Assembly: GCA_030373145.1 (NCBI GenBank)
Contig: JAUCZK010000004.1
Span: 1-64,000, forward strand
Source: Cyanobium sp. CZS48M
Lineage (GTDB): Bacteria; Cyanobacteriota; Cyanobacteriia; PCC-6307; Cyanobiaceae
Direction of reading: 5' to 3'
DNA length: 64,000 nt
Positions 1-9,968 of the stretch are shown here, in pieces. Below the pieces are notes generated by a model. It made no database searches. It was not told the DNA's origin and saw only the letters and a program-made list of their open reading frames with translations. The stretch's first letter is position 1. Every line of letters starts with the position of its first letter. The position numbers and the translations under genes are program-made.

Positions 1-221
1 GCGACATGAGGGCCCTGCTGGAGCAACTGCCGGAGCTGCAGCGCAATGTGCTGACAATGCGTTACGGCATCGATGTGGAGGAGCCGATGAGCCTCACGGG
101 CATCGGCCGCATCCTGGGCATGAGCCGCGATCGCATCCGCAACCTCGAGCGCGATGGCCTCGCCTCCCTGCGCCGCCTCAGCGACCAGGTGAAGGACTAC
201 AGCGATGCGGCGATGCTCTGA
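1..221 (+). CDS. Group 2 RNA polymerase sigma factor, C-terminal fragment
   Basis: This is the 3' end of a sigma-70 family gene that begins left of the window; about 72 codons are visible. The residues correspond to region 4, with the 'LPELQRNVLTMRYG' stretch and a helix-turn-helix ('LTGIGRILGMSRDRIRNLE') that contacts the -35 element. Region 4 directs promoter recognition by RNA polymerase. Cyanobacteria carry several group 2 (non-essential, stress- or light-responsive) sigma factors besides the principal one. The divergent sequence and short tail ('KDYSDAAML') suggest group 2, but the missing N-terminal part prevents a firm paralogue assignment. It is followed by a gap of 147 bp. Confidence 0.85.
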   Translation, partial: DMRALLEQLPELQRNVLTMRYGIDVEEPMSLTGIGRILGMSRDRIRNLERDGLASLRRLSDQVKDYSDAAML

Positions 222-275
222 GTGTTGCTGGGCTTGTGTGCCTTGACCTCGCCCAGGCTTGATCGGAGCCAAACC

Positions 276-304
276 TTGATCTGGATCCTGGCCTGTGAAA
301 TAAT
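276..304 (+). promoter_or_regulatory. Candidate sigma-70 promoter of the small NTPase gene
   Basis: TTGATC at 276-281 and AATAAT at 299-304 are separated by 17 bp, close to the TTGACA/TATAAT consensus with ideal spacing. Transcription would start near 311, giving a leader of about 58 nt before the ATG at 369. This is sequence resemblance only. The rest of the 222-368 gap shows nothing else recognisable. Confidence 0.4.
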
Positions 305-368
305 GCCGCTTGCTTGTTGACCCGCCTCGAGGGATCGTTCTGACCTTGAAGTGTGTTTCATTTGATGC

Positions 369-959
369 ATGCCTAAAGTTATTTTGACAGGGGTTGCAGG
401 TGTTGGGAAAACAACCCTGGCCAGGCATCTCGTTGAGGCCAGCACATCGTCGGTCTACATCCCAGAGGATTATCGACGCTTGTTTGAGGCAAGCCATGGC
501 GATTCTGACGAGCAAATTGCCTTGAAGCTTCGCCACCAAGCGTTGGACTGGTTGCGCTTACGCCTGACGTCCTGTGTCGATGCTCAGGGGAATTTCTTCA
601 TGGACAGGGGGCCGATGGATATTCTTCATTTGTTCCTCGTGCGGCCTCTGGTCATGGCTGAATTCTGGCAGAAGTTGTTTCTGGCCGTTCAGCAGTCCCT
701 GCGTTCCGTCGATTTGATCGTCGTGCCACTGCTCGAATCGATGTCGCGGGACGACCTCGATTCCTTCAACGACTCAGGTATTAAACGTGAAGTCAAGCCT
801 CTGTCGGATATCAGAAACCAGGCCGTGCTTATCGGATTGTGCCAGCAACTGGTGCCAGCCCAGAAGCTGTTGCTGCTGCCTCGTGAGCCCTGCTCCACCG
901 AGGTCAGAGCCAGCTTGGTTCAACGTCGCCTGGACGCTCTGGCCAAGATCAGCTCCTGA
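369..959 (+). CDS. Small P-loop NTPase (nucleoside/nucleotide kinase-like)
   Basis: A 196-residue protein opening with a hydrophobic strand and a Walker A loop, 'GVAGVGKTT' (about residues 8-16), as in AAA_28-type and nucleoside-kinase-like ATPases. 'FMDRGPMDILHLF' near residue 77 resembles the DR/DRG substrate-binding or Walker B region of such kinases. No membrane segment or signal is visible. The substrate cannot be told from sequence. The gene looks poorer in G+C than the housekeeping genes downstream and has its own candidate promoter, which hints at an accessory or acquired gene. The start is ATG 369; no better in-frame alternative is obvious. Confidence 0.6.
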   Translation: MPKVILTGVAGVGKTTLARHLVEASTSSVYIPEDYRRLFEASHGDSDEQIALKLRHQALDWLRLRLTSCVDAQGNFFMDRGPMDILHLFLVRPLVMAEFWQKLFLAVQQSLRSVDLIVVPLLESMSRDDLDSFNDSGIKREVKPLSDIRNQAVLIGLCQQLVPAQKLLLLPREPCSTEVRASLVQRRLDALAKISS

Positions 960-1119
960 GTGGTCCATGGGTTTCGTCCCGATCAAGCTGTTGTGTGGCG
1001 TTGCCCCGATCGATGCAGGTTCCCATTGATGTTTCCTTGATCAGGATGGGCATCCGGCGCGATAGTCAGGCCTGAGCTGGCATCGACTGGGATTGATACA
1101 GTGATCGACTATCTGGGGG

Positions 1120-2697
1120 TTGTGGATGGGGCGACCCCTTGAGTCAGGGCAACTTGGCGAAGAGCCTTGGGCCCCAATTGCCTTCATGAGTGAAGGGACT
1201 GTTCGTCAGCTTTATGCTTGTCTGGCCGCAGGATTGCTGCTGATACTGCCGATCCTGCTCTTCGTTCACCGCTACATCGACGACTACGGCCGCTCGATGG
1301 ATGGGGAGTTCCGCTGGACTGAGGTGGGGCGGCCCCTGGCCGATGGTCTGTTCGCCCTGGTGAACCTGGGGGCTCCGGCCGTGGCCGTGGCGCCGCTGCA
1401 TCAGCTGCTGGCCGTTGGCGTGATGGCCCTCACCGCCGTGATCGCCGCCCGTGCCTACGGCCTGCGTTCACCCCTTTGGAGCGCCCTGGCCACCTTGCCA
1501 CTGCTGGGGCAGCCCTATGCCCTGGAGAACCTCTCCTACGGCTTCGACTGTCTGGCCATGGCCCTGGCCCTCGCCCTCGCCGTGGTGGCTGCCGTGGTGG
1601 TTCACCGCGCCCCATCAAGGCTGGGGCTGCTACTGAGCTCAGCTCTGTTGCTGGCTTCCCTCTGCCTCTACCAGCCAGGCACCAGCGGGTTTCTGCCCTT
1701 TGCCCTGATGTTGGTGGTGGGGGAAAGGCTGGGCCTGGCGGCGCCGCAGGCCAGCTCCCCCTCTCTTCGGCGCAGGCTGGGGCGGGTGCTTGCCAGTTAT
1801 GGCCTCGCCCTGGCCAGCTACCTGCTTCTGATGCGGCTGGCGATGCAGGAGCGCACCTCCTACGCCACCGAACAGGGCCAGACGCTCCCTCTCAACGCAG
1901 CCCTGCCCGCCCAGTTGCTGCGCCATGCCCTGGAGTTCTGGCGGATCCTCCTTGACGACTGGAGCCGCTGGCCCATCAGCGTCCCCTGGTTTCTGCTGCT
2001 GCTGGCCTATGCCGTCGTGGTCTGGATCGCTGTCGGGCGCGGGCCGAAGGCCAGCCGTGGCCACCCTGTGAGGTTGGCCTGCACCGCTCTGGTCCTGGGT
2101 GCTGTAGCGCTGATCGCCCTGGTGTCGCCCGGCGCGCTGCTGGGTCTGGAGGATCCGCTGGCGAGGGTGCCGCGCCTGCTGCTCTTTCTCGGCCCGCTGC
2201 TCTCAGCCCTGGCCCTGCAGATCGTGGCGGGGTCGGCCCAGCTGCGCTGGAGTCTGATTCCCAGAAGTGCGGTGGCCGCCCTGGCCTGGTTGCTGGTGGT
2301 GGTGGCCTATGCCTACGGCCATGCCACCTCCGCCCAGGCCATTTATGAAGACGGACGGATCTCAAGATTGATCAGCGGGATCTCTCGCCTGCAGGCGCGA
2401 TGGCCGGAGGGCAAGATCACAGCGATCCGCTTCGAGGGCGGGATGCCGCAATCCCCGGTGCTGCGCAACAGCCAGACCAAGTTCCCCCTCCTCGATCGCC
2501 TGATCCCCCGGCTGATCAACGATGACTGGAGCTGGGGACGCAAGCAGCTGCAGTTCCATGGCCTGGCGCTGGAGCGCAGCCGGTTGGAGCCGGGGGCGTT
2601 CCGTGATGAGCCCTGCATTCCTTCGGACAGCAGCGCCTGCAGCGCTGAATACAGCCTGCAGGTTCAGGACGGCACCGTGCTGGTGCGGATGCTTTGA
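1120..2697 (+). CDS. GtrII-like polytopic membrane glucosyltransferase
   Basis: About 525 residues, mostly hydrophobic helices (roughly ten or more membrane segments) from about residue 30 to 415, then a soluble tail. The region after the first helix, 'HRYIDDYGRSMDGEFRW' followed by 'GRPLADGLFALVNLG', matches the start of the GtrII glucosyl transferase family, in which acidic residues after TM1 take part in transfer of glucose from a lipid carrier to surface glycans. Function as a glycan-modifying transferase is therefore inferred from family. The start is uncertain: TTG 1120, ATG 1126 and ATG 1186 are all in frame; 1186 would give a compact cytoplasmic N-terminus. The 160-bp gap in front holds only weak promoter-like hexamers. 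Confidence 0.6.
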   Translation: MWMGRPLESGQLGEEPWAPIAFMSEGTVRQLYACLAAGLLLILPILLFVHRYIDDYGRSMDGEFRWTEVGRPLADGLFALVNLGAPAVAVAPLHQLLAVGVMALTAVIAARAYGLRSPLWSALATLPLLGQPYALENLSYGFDCLAMALALALAVVAAVVVHRAPSRLGLLLSSALLLASLCLYQPGTSGFLPFALMLVVGERLGLAAPQASSPSLRRRLGRVLASYGLALASYLLLMRLAMQERTSYATEQGQTLPLNAALPAQLLRHALEFWRILLDDWSRWPISVPWFLLLLAYAVVVWIAVGRGPKASRGHPVRLACTALVLGAVALIALVSPGALLGLEDPLARVPRLLLFLGPLLSALALQIVAGSAQLRWSLIPRSAVAALAWLLVVVAYAYGHATSAQAIYEDGRISRLISGISRLQARWPEGKITAIRFEGGMPQSPVLRNSQTKFPLLDRLIPRLINDDWSWGRKQLQFHGLALERSRLEPGAFRDEPCIPSDSSACSAEYSLQVQDGTVLVRML

Positions 2698-2701
2698 ATC
2701 C

Positions 2702-3856
2702 TTGAGGGACAGGATCGTCGATCAGCAGACCCTGCGCCGGGATCTGCTCACCTGGCGGAGCCTGCATGGCCGGCAGGACATCCCCTGGACCCTCAGGCCC
2801 GATGGTTCTGAACCCCAGCCGGGGGAGCCCCTGGGCGTGTATCGCGTATGGATTGCTGAGGTGATGCTGCAGCAGACCCAGCTGGCGGTGATGCGCCCCT
2901 ATTGGCAGCGCTGGATGCTGGCCTTCCCCAGTGTCGGCGCCCTGGCGGAGGCGAACCAGCAGCAGGTGCTGCTCCAGTGGCAGGGCCTTGGCTACTACTC
3001 CCGTGCCCGACGGTTGCACCAGTCCGCGGCGCTGCTGGTCGCGCAGGGCTGGCCCAGGGACCTGGAGGGCTGGCAGGCCCTGCCGGGTATCGGCCGCAGC
3101 ACGGCGGGGAGCATCCTCAGCTCCGCCTTTGATCAGCCGCAGCCGATCCTCGACGGCAACGTGCGCCGAGTGCTGGCGCGCCTGCAGGCCTGGCCCCAGC
3201 CGCCCCAGCGCTCGCTGGCGCAGTTCTGGCGCTGGAGTGAGGAGCTGCTCGATCCCCAGCGGCCGCGCGCTTTCAATCAGGCCCTGATGGATCTGGGCGC
3301 CACGGTCTGTACCCCCCGCCAGCCCCGCTGTGGCCACTGCCCCTGGCGGCCCCACTGCGCTGCCTACGCTGCAGGCGATCCCACCCGCTTTCCCGTGAAA
3401 GACGCCAGTTCGCCACTGCCCTTTCAGGTGATCGGTGTGGGGGTGGTGCTGGATGGCGCCCACCGGGTGCTGATCGATCAGCGCCTGGAGGAGGGCCTGC
3501 TGGGGGGGCTGTGGGAGTTCCCCGGCGGCAAGCAGGAGCCTGGTGAGTCGATCGTCGACACCATCCGCCGGGAACTGCGCGAGGAACTGGCGATCGAGGT
3601 GGAGGTGGCTGAGGAGCTGATCTGCCTGGAGCACGCCTACAGCCACAAGCGGCTGCGCTTCATCGTTCATCTCTGCCGCTGGAGCAGCGGTGAGCCCCAG
3701 CCCCTGGCCAGCCAGCAGGTGCGCTGGGTGGAGCCGGAGCGGCTGGCGGAGTTTCCCTTTCCGGCTGCCAACGCCCGGATCATTGCCGCCCTGCAGGCCT
3801 GGCTTGGCGGCCAGGGCACACCAGGCGATGCTGGTGGGGAGCTGCCATTGGCCTGA
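2702..3856 (+). CDS. mutY: A/G-specific adenine glycosylase MutY fused to a Nudix domain
   Basis: MutY removes adenine mispaired with 8-oxoguanine. The 384-residue protein has the catalytic-Glu region 'EVMLQQTQ', the helix-hairpin-helix 'LPGIGRSTAGSI', the conserved Asp in 'LDGNVRRVLAR', and a [4Fe-4S] loop with spacing C-x6-C-x2-C-x5-C. The C-terminal domain carries an almost complete Nudix box (G-x5-E-x7-REL-x-EE, with Ala replacing the last Gly), so an 8-oxo-dGTP hydrolase activity is possible. TTG 2702 is the best start because it directly precedes the conserved N-terminus and lies 5 nt after the preceding stop. The open frame continues upstream inside the membrane-protein gene, but that part looks non-coding. 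It overlaps the next gene by 1 nt. Confidence 0.9.
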   Translation: MRDRIVDQQTLRRDLLTWRSLHGRQDIPWTLRPDGSEPQPGEPLGVYRVWIAEVMLQQTQLAVMRPYWQRWMLAFPSVGALAEANQQQVLLQWQGLGYYSRARRLHQSAALLVAQGWPRDLEGWQALPGIGRSTAGSILSSAFDQPQPILDGNVRRVLARLQAWPQPPQRSLAQFWRWSEELLDPQRPRAFNQALMDLGATVCTPRQPRCGHCPWRPHCAAYAAGDPTRFPVKDASSPLPFQVIGVGVVLDGAHRVLIDQRLEEGLLGGLWEFPGGKQEPGESIVDTIRRELREELAIEVEVAEELICLEHAYSHKRLRFIVHLCRWSSGEPQPLASQQVRWVEPERLAEFPFPAANARIIAALQAWLGGQGTPGDAGGELPLA

Positions 3857-4842
3857 TGACCCCCCAGCCCCAGGTGCTCTGTTTCGGGGAAGCGCTGGTG
3901 GATCGGCTCGGTCCCCCGGGCGGTGACCCGGCCACCGATCGGCCCGTCGACGACTGCCTCGGCGGCGCTCCAGCCAATGTGGCCTGCGCCCTGGCGCGGT
4001 TGGGAACGGGCTCGGCCCTGCTGGGTCGCCTCGGCAAGGATGCGATCGGAGCCGCCTTCCGCGAGCTGTTTCAGGCCCGGGGTGTGGACACCCGAGCCCT
4101 GCAGTGGGATCCGCTGCGGCCCTCTCGCACGGTGCTGGTGCGGCGTGATCTCACGGGGGATCGCAGCTTCGGCGGCTTCGCCGGTGATCAGGGAGATGGG
4201 TTCGCTGATCAGGCGGTGGAGGTTGCCGCCCTGGAGGCGCCCTTGCAGGAGCTGATGGCCACCGCACGCTGGTTGCTGGTGGGCAGCATCCCCCTGGCCT
4301 CTGAAGCCACTGCGGCTGCCCTGCGCCTGGCCCTGGAACGCGCCGCCGCCGCCGGGATTCCCCTGGCCCTCGATGTGAACTGGCGTCCCACCTTCTGGCC
4401 GATCTCCCCTGAGCAGGCCCTGGCCAGCCTCCAGCCCCTGCTGGCCGCGGCGGCCTTGATCAAGGTGTCGGCCGAAGAAGCCGACTGGATCGCCGGCAGC
4501 CGTGACCCCCAGCGGATCAGTGCCTCCCTGCCCCAGGCCCCGGCGGTGCTGATCACCGATGGCCCCGGCGCCCTGAGCTGGTGGCTGGGGGGGCAGGCCG
4601 GTCGCCTGGAGGCCTTCCAGGTGCCGGTGGTGGATACCACCGGTGCGGGCGATGCCTTCCTGGCAGGGCTGCTGCACCGTCTCTGCCAGGAGCCGCAACT
4701 GCTGGCCTCCGCCAGCGCCGAGCGGGTGCTGGAGGCCATGCGTTTTGCCAGCGCCTGCGGCGCCCTGGTCTGCCAGGGCGCCGGGGCGATCGATCCCCAA
4801 CCCAGCCAGGTTCAGGTGCTGGGGTTCCTGGAAACGGCCTGA
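3856..4842 (+). CDS. PfkB-family carbohydrate kinase (fructokinase-like)
   Basis: The 328-residue protein has the N-terminal PfkB signature around 'GGAPANVACAL' (about residues 36-46) and the C-terminal signature 'DTTGAGDAFLAGLL' (about 260-273), whose Asp is the catalytic base. These enzymes transfer phosphate from ATP to a sugar hydroxyl; cyanobacterial members of this length are usually called fructokinase, but substrate is not proven here. The ATG shares its first base with the mutY stop (TGATG), so the two are probably co-translated. The product is cytoplasmic. Confidence 0.85.
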   Translation: MTPQPQVLCFGEALVDRLGPPGGDPATDRPVDDCLGGAPANVACALARLGTGSALLGRLGKDAIGAAFRELFQARGVDTRALQWDPLRPSRTVLVRRDLTGDRSFGGFAGDQGDGFADQAVEVAALEAPLQELMATARWLLVGSIPLASEATAAALRLALERAAAAGIPLALDVNWRPTFWPISPEQALASLQPLLAAAALIKVSAEEADWIAGSRDPQRISASLPQAPAVLITDGPGALSWWLGGQAGRLEAFQVPVVDTTGAGDAFLAGLLHRLCQEPQLLASASAERVLEAMRFASACGALVCQGAGAIDPQPSQVQVLGFLETA

Positions 4843-4904
4843 TCCACCCGTGAGAACGCGGATTCATGGTTCAAGATGGCGGCGGCAAGGGAGGCCTTTA
4901 AAGC

Positions 4905-6626
4905 ATGCCGTTGAGCGAACTCTCGATTTTTCACCCGCCAGGACATCTGTCCCGCCCTGATAATCCGTTTGGCAAAGACATTGCCAATGCTCAGCTCTAC
5001 CGTGCGCTTGTTAGGCATGGTGGCTATAAGCGAACGCATGTGCTCAACCAGCTTGGCTTGGCTGACGACCAGCTGATCAACAGTTTTGACCCAGAAGCTG
5101 AGTCCAATTGTGTGATCAGCGGAGGCTCCTTGTTGTCTACGGCCATCCCTGCCCGCTCTGGTGTTCTGCTGAGGGGGCAACCCTATCTGTCCGAACTGGC
5201 CTGGTTGCGACGAAGTGCCGCTTCAGCGGGCGCCTACAGTCTTGTTGGACTGATTCACACGATTGCGCCGCCCGCGATTCGCGAGTCGATCGGAGCCGTG
5301 GCGATTGCGCCAGTAGAGGAGTGGGATGCCTTGATCTGCACCTCGCCGTGCGTGCAGCAGTCCATGGTGCAGATGTTCGACCGCTGGAATGACCATCTGG
5401 AGGAGCGTCTGGGTGCTCGCCGCTCTCCACGCCCCCAATTGCCGATCATTCCCCTGGCTGTTGATGCTGAGGCGATCTCTCAGTCGGCCTGCAGCGCGGA
5501 GGGAAGACTTCGCTTGAGGAGCCGACATGCCATTGGGGAGGGTGAGACATTGGTCATCTGGGTGGGACGGTTGTCATTTTATGAAAAGGCATTCCCCCAG
5601 GTCATGTTTCAAGCTGTGCAGGAGGCTGCCAGAGCCTCAGGTGAGAGGGTGCATTTTGGCTTGTGTGGCTGGTTTCCGGGTGGAGATGTTGACCACAAGC
5701 GTTATCTCCAGGCGGCGGAGGTCTACGCCCCAGATGTGAATGTCATATTCTGGGACGGTAACAACAAAGATTTGCTTTCAGACTGTTGGGCTGCCGCCGA
5801 TATTTTTCTTTCATTGGTTGATAATATCCAGGAAACGTTCGGCTTGACGCCCGTGGAGGCCATGGCCGCAGGGCTGCCTGTCGTCGCCAGTGACTGGGAT
5901 GGTTACCGCTCCACCGTCCGACACGGACTGGATGGATTCCTGATACCCACCCTTGGAGCCCCTGGCTCACGACTCGGGCGGGTCATGGCTGATATGCACG
6001 GCCTTGGCCTTGAGACCTACCAGACGTACGTTGGATCGGTGGCTCAGCACACTGCTGTTCACGTGGGCCGGGCGGCGGAAGCTTTGCGGGTCCTGATCAC
6101 TTCTCCTGAGAAGCGATCGGCGATGGGTGCCTCGGCGGCAAGGCGAGCAAGGGACTGCTTCTCCTGGCCTGTGGTTGTCAATCAGTACAACGAGCTGTTT
6201 GAGGATTTGGCTGCCCGTCGTCAATCGGCAGCCAAGGATTCATCGGTGCGCCCAAATGTCCATGTCAACCCTCTCAGAGGAGAGCCATTCGCTGACTTTA
6301 AAGGATTTTCTACTCAGGTCCTTAATCCGAGTACTTTCCTCATGCTTCGCTCGGGGCAATCCATTGCTGGTTTTGATCGTGTCAGCCATGTCGACCTGGA
6401 TCGGGTCTTCGGCCGCTTGCATGGCACAACAGCCGAAGCGCAGCGGGTCCTGGAGCTGCTGGCTGCCGGGCAGGGGTTAACGGCAGCGACACTTCTCAAG
6501 TCTTTCCCGCCGGCCAGGGCGGAATTCATCATACTGACTATTGTCTGGCTGGCAAAACTGGGATTGCTGGATTGGCTGGAAGCTTCCCCAGGCTTACCAT
6601 CAATTGTTCAACAGTCTGGAGCCTGA
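4905..6626 (+). CDS. GT4-type glycosyltransferase with an unrecognised C-terminal extension
   Basis: A 573-residue protein with a GT-B fold transferase core: 'VIWVGRLSFYEKAFP' (about 214) and the E-x7-E motif in 'ETFGLTPVEAMAAG' (about 312-325), which binds the nucleotide-sugar donor in family 4 retaining transferases. Residues from about 470 to the end contain 'PSTFLMLRSGQSIAGFDRV' and a helical tail that I do not recognise. Acceptor and sugar are unknown. G+C content and third-position usage look lower than in neighbouring genes (stretches such as 5570-5600 are A/T-rich), suggesting horizontal acquisition. The 3' end overlaps the convergent tsaE by 19 bp. Confidence 0.75.
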   Translation: MPLSELSIFHPPGHLSRPDNPFGKDIANAQLYRALVRHGGYKRTHVLNQLGLADDQLINSFDPEAESNCVISGGSLLSTAIPARSGVLLRGQPYLSELAWLRRSAASAGAYSLVGLIHTIAPPAIRESIGAVAIAPVEEWDALICTSPCVQQSMVQMFDRWNDHLEERLGARRSPRPQLPIIPLAVDAEAISQSACSAEGRLRLRSRHAIGEGETLVIWVGRLSFYEKAFPQVMFQAVQEAARASGERVHFGLCGWFPGGDVDHKRYLQAAEVYAPDVNVIFWDGNNKDLLSDCWAAADIFLSLVDNIQETFGLTPVEAMAAGLPVVASDWDGYRSTVRHGLDGFLIPTLGAPGSRLGRVMADMHGLGLETYQTYVGSVAQHTAVHVGRAAEALRVLITSPEKRSAMGASAARRARDCFSWPVVVNQYNELFEDLAARRQSAAKDSSVRPNVHVNPLRGEPFADFKGFSTQVLNPSTFLMLRSGQSIAGFDRVSHVDLDRVFGRLHGTTAEAQRVLELLAAGQGLTAATLLKSFPPARAEFIILTIVWLAKLGLLDWLEASPGLPSIVQQSGA

Positions 6627-7081
6627 ACCAGGGCCTGGCGACCGTCAGCATCGATCAGCAGGTGCACCTGCCAGGCTGGCCCGGGAGTGACGCTCAGCCG
6701 CTCGGGCCATTCCACCGCCATCACCGCCTCCAAGGCCAGGGCTTCCTCTTCCTCCTGAGCGAACAGTTCTTCGGCCGCTTCGGGCTGCTCCAGGCGGTAG
6801 AGGTCGAGGTGCACCAGGTCGGTGTCGTGGCCGGTGCGCTGACCGCGGTAGTGCTGAGCGAGGGCGAAGGTGGGGCTGGTGATCGGCTCGGTGATCCCCA
6901 GGCCCTGGGCCAGGCCTTGCACCAGGCAGGTCTTGCCGGCGCCGAGATCGCCCTGCAGAAGCAGGAGCCGGGGACCCTCGCTCAGCAGCATGGCCGCCAG
7001 TTCTCCCCCCAGCTGACGGGTGGCCGCGGCGTCGATCAGATGCTGCTGCCAGCCCTGCCTGCACCCGTTGCGCTCGCCCAT
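6608..7081 (-). CDS. tsaE: TsaE, ATPase of the t6A tRNA modification complex
   Basis: A 157-residue P-loop protein with Walker A 'GDLGAGKT' at residues 44-51, followed by 'PTFALAQHYRG' and 'HLDLYRLE', both hallmarks of the YjeE/TsaE family. TsaE works with TsaB and TsaD to form threonylcarbamoyl-adenosine at position 37 of ANN-decoding tRNAs. Its length is typical. It ends inside the end of the convergent glycosyltransferase gene and is divergent from ahcY with a 103-bp intergenic region. Confidence 0.92.
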   Translation of the reverse strand: MGERNGCRQGWQQHLIDAAATRQLGGELAAMLLSEGPRLLLLQGDLGAGKTCLVQGLAQGLGITEPITSPTFALAQHYRGQRTGHDTDLVHLDLYRLEQPEAAEELFAQEEEEALALEAVMAVEWPERLSVTPGPAWQVHLLIDADGRQALVQAPDC

Positions 7082-7184
7082 GCCCTCGTACCGCCTGTAG
7101 ATTCAGCTCCAGCGAGCCCGAAGCCTCGGCGTCTCTGCAGATATTTCAACCCATCGTCCTCCCTTGAGGGAGCGTCTTCAACCC

Positions 7185-8645
<1,461 letters not shown>

Positions 8646-8703
8646 GTGCTCGCCGCGCCGGTCGCCCCATGGAAGAGACTTGCGGCACCGCAGATGACCC
8701 CGG

Positions 8704-9360
8704 ATGGCGATCGAACTGATCCAGAAGCTGCCTGAGCTGATCGGTGCGGCTGTGGCGGCCAACCCGATCGCCGGCTACGGGGCCATTTTCGGGGCCATGT
8801 TCCTGGAGAATCTCTTCCCCCCCATCCCCTCAGAGCTGATCATGCCTCTGGGGGGTTTTTATGTGCAGCAGGGCCAGCTGGGCCTTGTGCCCGTGGTGCT
8901 GGCGGGGCTGGCGGGCACGGTGCTGGGGGCTCTGCCCTGGTACGGCGTCGGCCGTCTGGTCAATGAGGAGCGGATCGAGCACTGGCTGGAGCGCCATGGC
9001 CGCTGGATCGGCATCAGCCCCCTGGAACTGCAGCGCAGCCGCACCTGGTTCAGCCGCCATGGCACGGCCCTGGTGTTCTGGGGCCGGCTGGTGCCGGGCA
9101 TCCGCACACTGATCTCCGTTCCCGCCGGCATCGAGATGATGCCGATGGTTCCGTTTCTGCTCTGGACCACGGCCGGCAGCCTGATCTGGACCCTGCTGCT
9201 GACCGTGGCCGGCATAGCCCTCGGCGAGGGCTACGCCAACGTTGAAGTGTGGCTGCAGCCCGTGACCCAGGTGATCAAGGTGCTGCTGGTGCTCTCCGCG
9301 CTGGCCTTCGCGGCTTGGCTGGGGCTGCGCACCTGGAAGAAGCGCCAGGCCAGCCGCTGA
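8704..9360 (+). CDS. DedA family membrane protein
   Basis: A 218-residue integral membrane protein of the DedA/SNARE-associated family, which acts as a lipid-carrier or phospholipid scramblase/flippase in other bacteria. Visible family features are 'ENLFPPIPSELIMPLGGF' (about residues 39-56), the 'SRHGTALVFWGRLVPGIRT' amphipathic/re-entrant region (about 117-135, with the conserved Arg and Gly-Arg) and four to five hydrophobic segments. The substrate here is unknown. It lies 58 bp after ahcY and is convergent with ssb. Confidence 0.88.
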   Translation: MAIELIQKLPELIGAAVAANPIAGYGAIFGAMFLENLFPPIPSELIMPLGGFYVQQGQLGLVPVVLAGLAGTVLGALPWYGVGRLVNEERIEHWLERHGRWIGISPLELQRSRTWFSRHGTALVFWGRLVPGIRTLISVPAGIEMMPMVPFLLWTTAGSLIWTLLLTVAGIALGEGYANVEVWLQPVTQVIKVLLVLSALAFAAWLGLRTWKKRQASR

Positions 9361-9381
9361 GGCCGGCCTTCCGGACCCGTG

Positions 9382-9798
9382 TCAGAAAGGCACTTCTTCG
9401 CTGCTGGGTTCGCCACCGCCGTAGGCACCGCCGCCGTAACCACCCTCGCTGCTGCCCTCGCCATAGGCCCCCTGCTCGGCGTCCCGCTTGGAGCCCAGCA
9501 GCTCCAGCCGGTCCACCCGCACCACGGGCTTGCTGCGCTCCTCACCGGTGGCACGGTCCGTCCAGCGGTCGAGCTTGAAGGAGCCAATGATGCCCAGAAG
9601 CGAGCCCTTGCGGACGTAGTCGGCGGCCACCTGGGCCTGCTTGCCCCAGATCTCGAGGTTGAACCAGTCGGGTTCGTCGTCGCGGCTGCGGCGGTTCACG
9701 GCCAGCGTCAGGTTGGCCACCACGGTGCCGGATTCGAAGTAGCGCACTTCGGGGTCGCGGCCGGCACGGCCGACAAGGGTCACGGAATTCACACCCAT
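9382..9798 (-). CDS. ssb: Single-stranded DNA-binding protein
   Basis: A 138-residue OB-fold protein beginning 'MGVNSVTLVGRAGRDPEVRYF', with 'FNLEIWGKQAQVAADYVRKG' in the middle, a Gly-rich linker and the acidic C-terminal tip 'EEVPF' that recruits replication and repair partners. The frame stays open upstream to 9840, but ATG 9798 is preferred: it matches the family N-terminus and has GGAG about 8 nt upstream. Cyanobacterial Ssb proteins of this size are common. Confidence 0.95.
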   Translation of the reverse strand: MGVNSVTLVGRAGRDPEVRYFESGTVVANLTLAVNRRSRDDEPDWFNLEIWGKQAQVAADYVRKGSLLGIIGSFKLDRWTDRATGEERSKPVVRVDRLELLGSKRDAEQGAYGEGSSEGGYGGGAYGGGEPSSEEVPF

Positions 9799-9939
9799 GG
9801 GGATCTCCAGAAAAGGGGGGATGGGGTCACTTGGACCCATGATGCGCCACGTCCTGCAGCGCTTCTCTCTGCTGGTTCCACCCTTTGACCCGGATGTCCC
9901 AGCCCAGATCCAGCTGAGGGGCTTCCAGGGCGGTCCACC

Positions 9940-9945
9940 TATGAT
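9940..9945 (+). promoter_or_regulatory. Candidate -10 element for mreB
   Basis: TATGAT (five of six matches to TATAAT) lies 24 nt upstream of the mreB start in the 170-bp region between divergent ssb and mreB. No good -35 box sits at 16-18 bp, so if real it may use an extended or activator-dependent promoter. Confidence 0.3.
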
Positions 9946-9968
9946 TCGCCCCGCTTAGCTGCTTACCA

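Noticed and set aside
7082-7184. SAH riboswitch upstream of ahcY
   Set aside because: The region is short and lacks the conserved SAH aptamer blocks; nothing beyond weak -10-like hexamers is seen.
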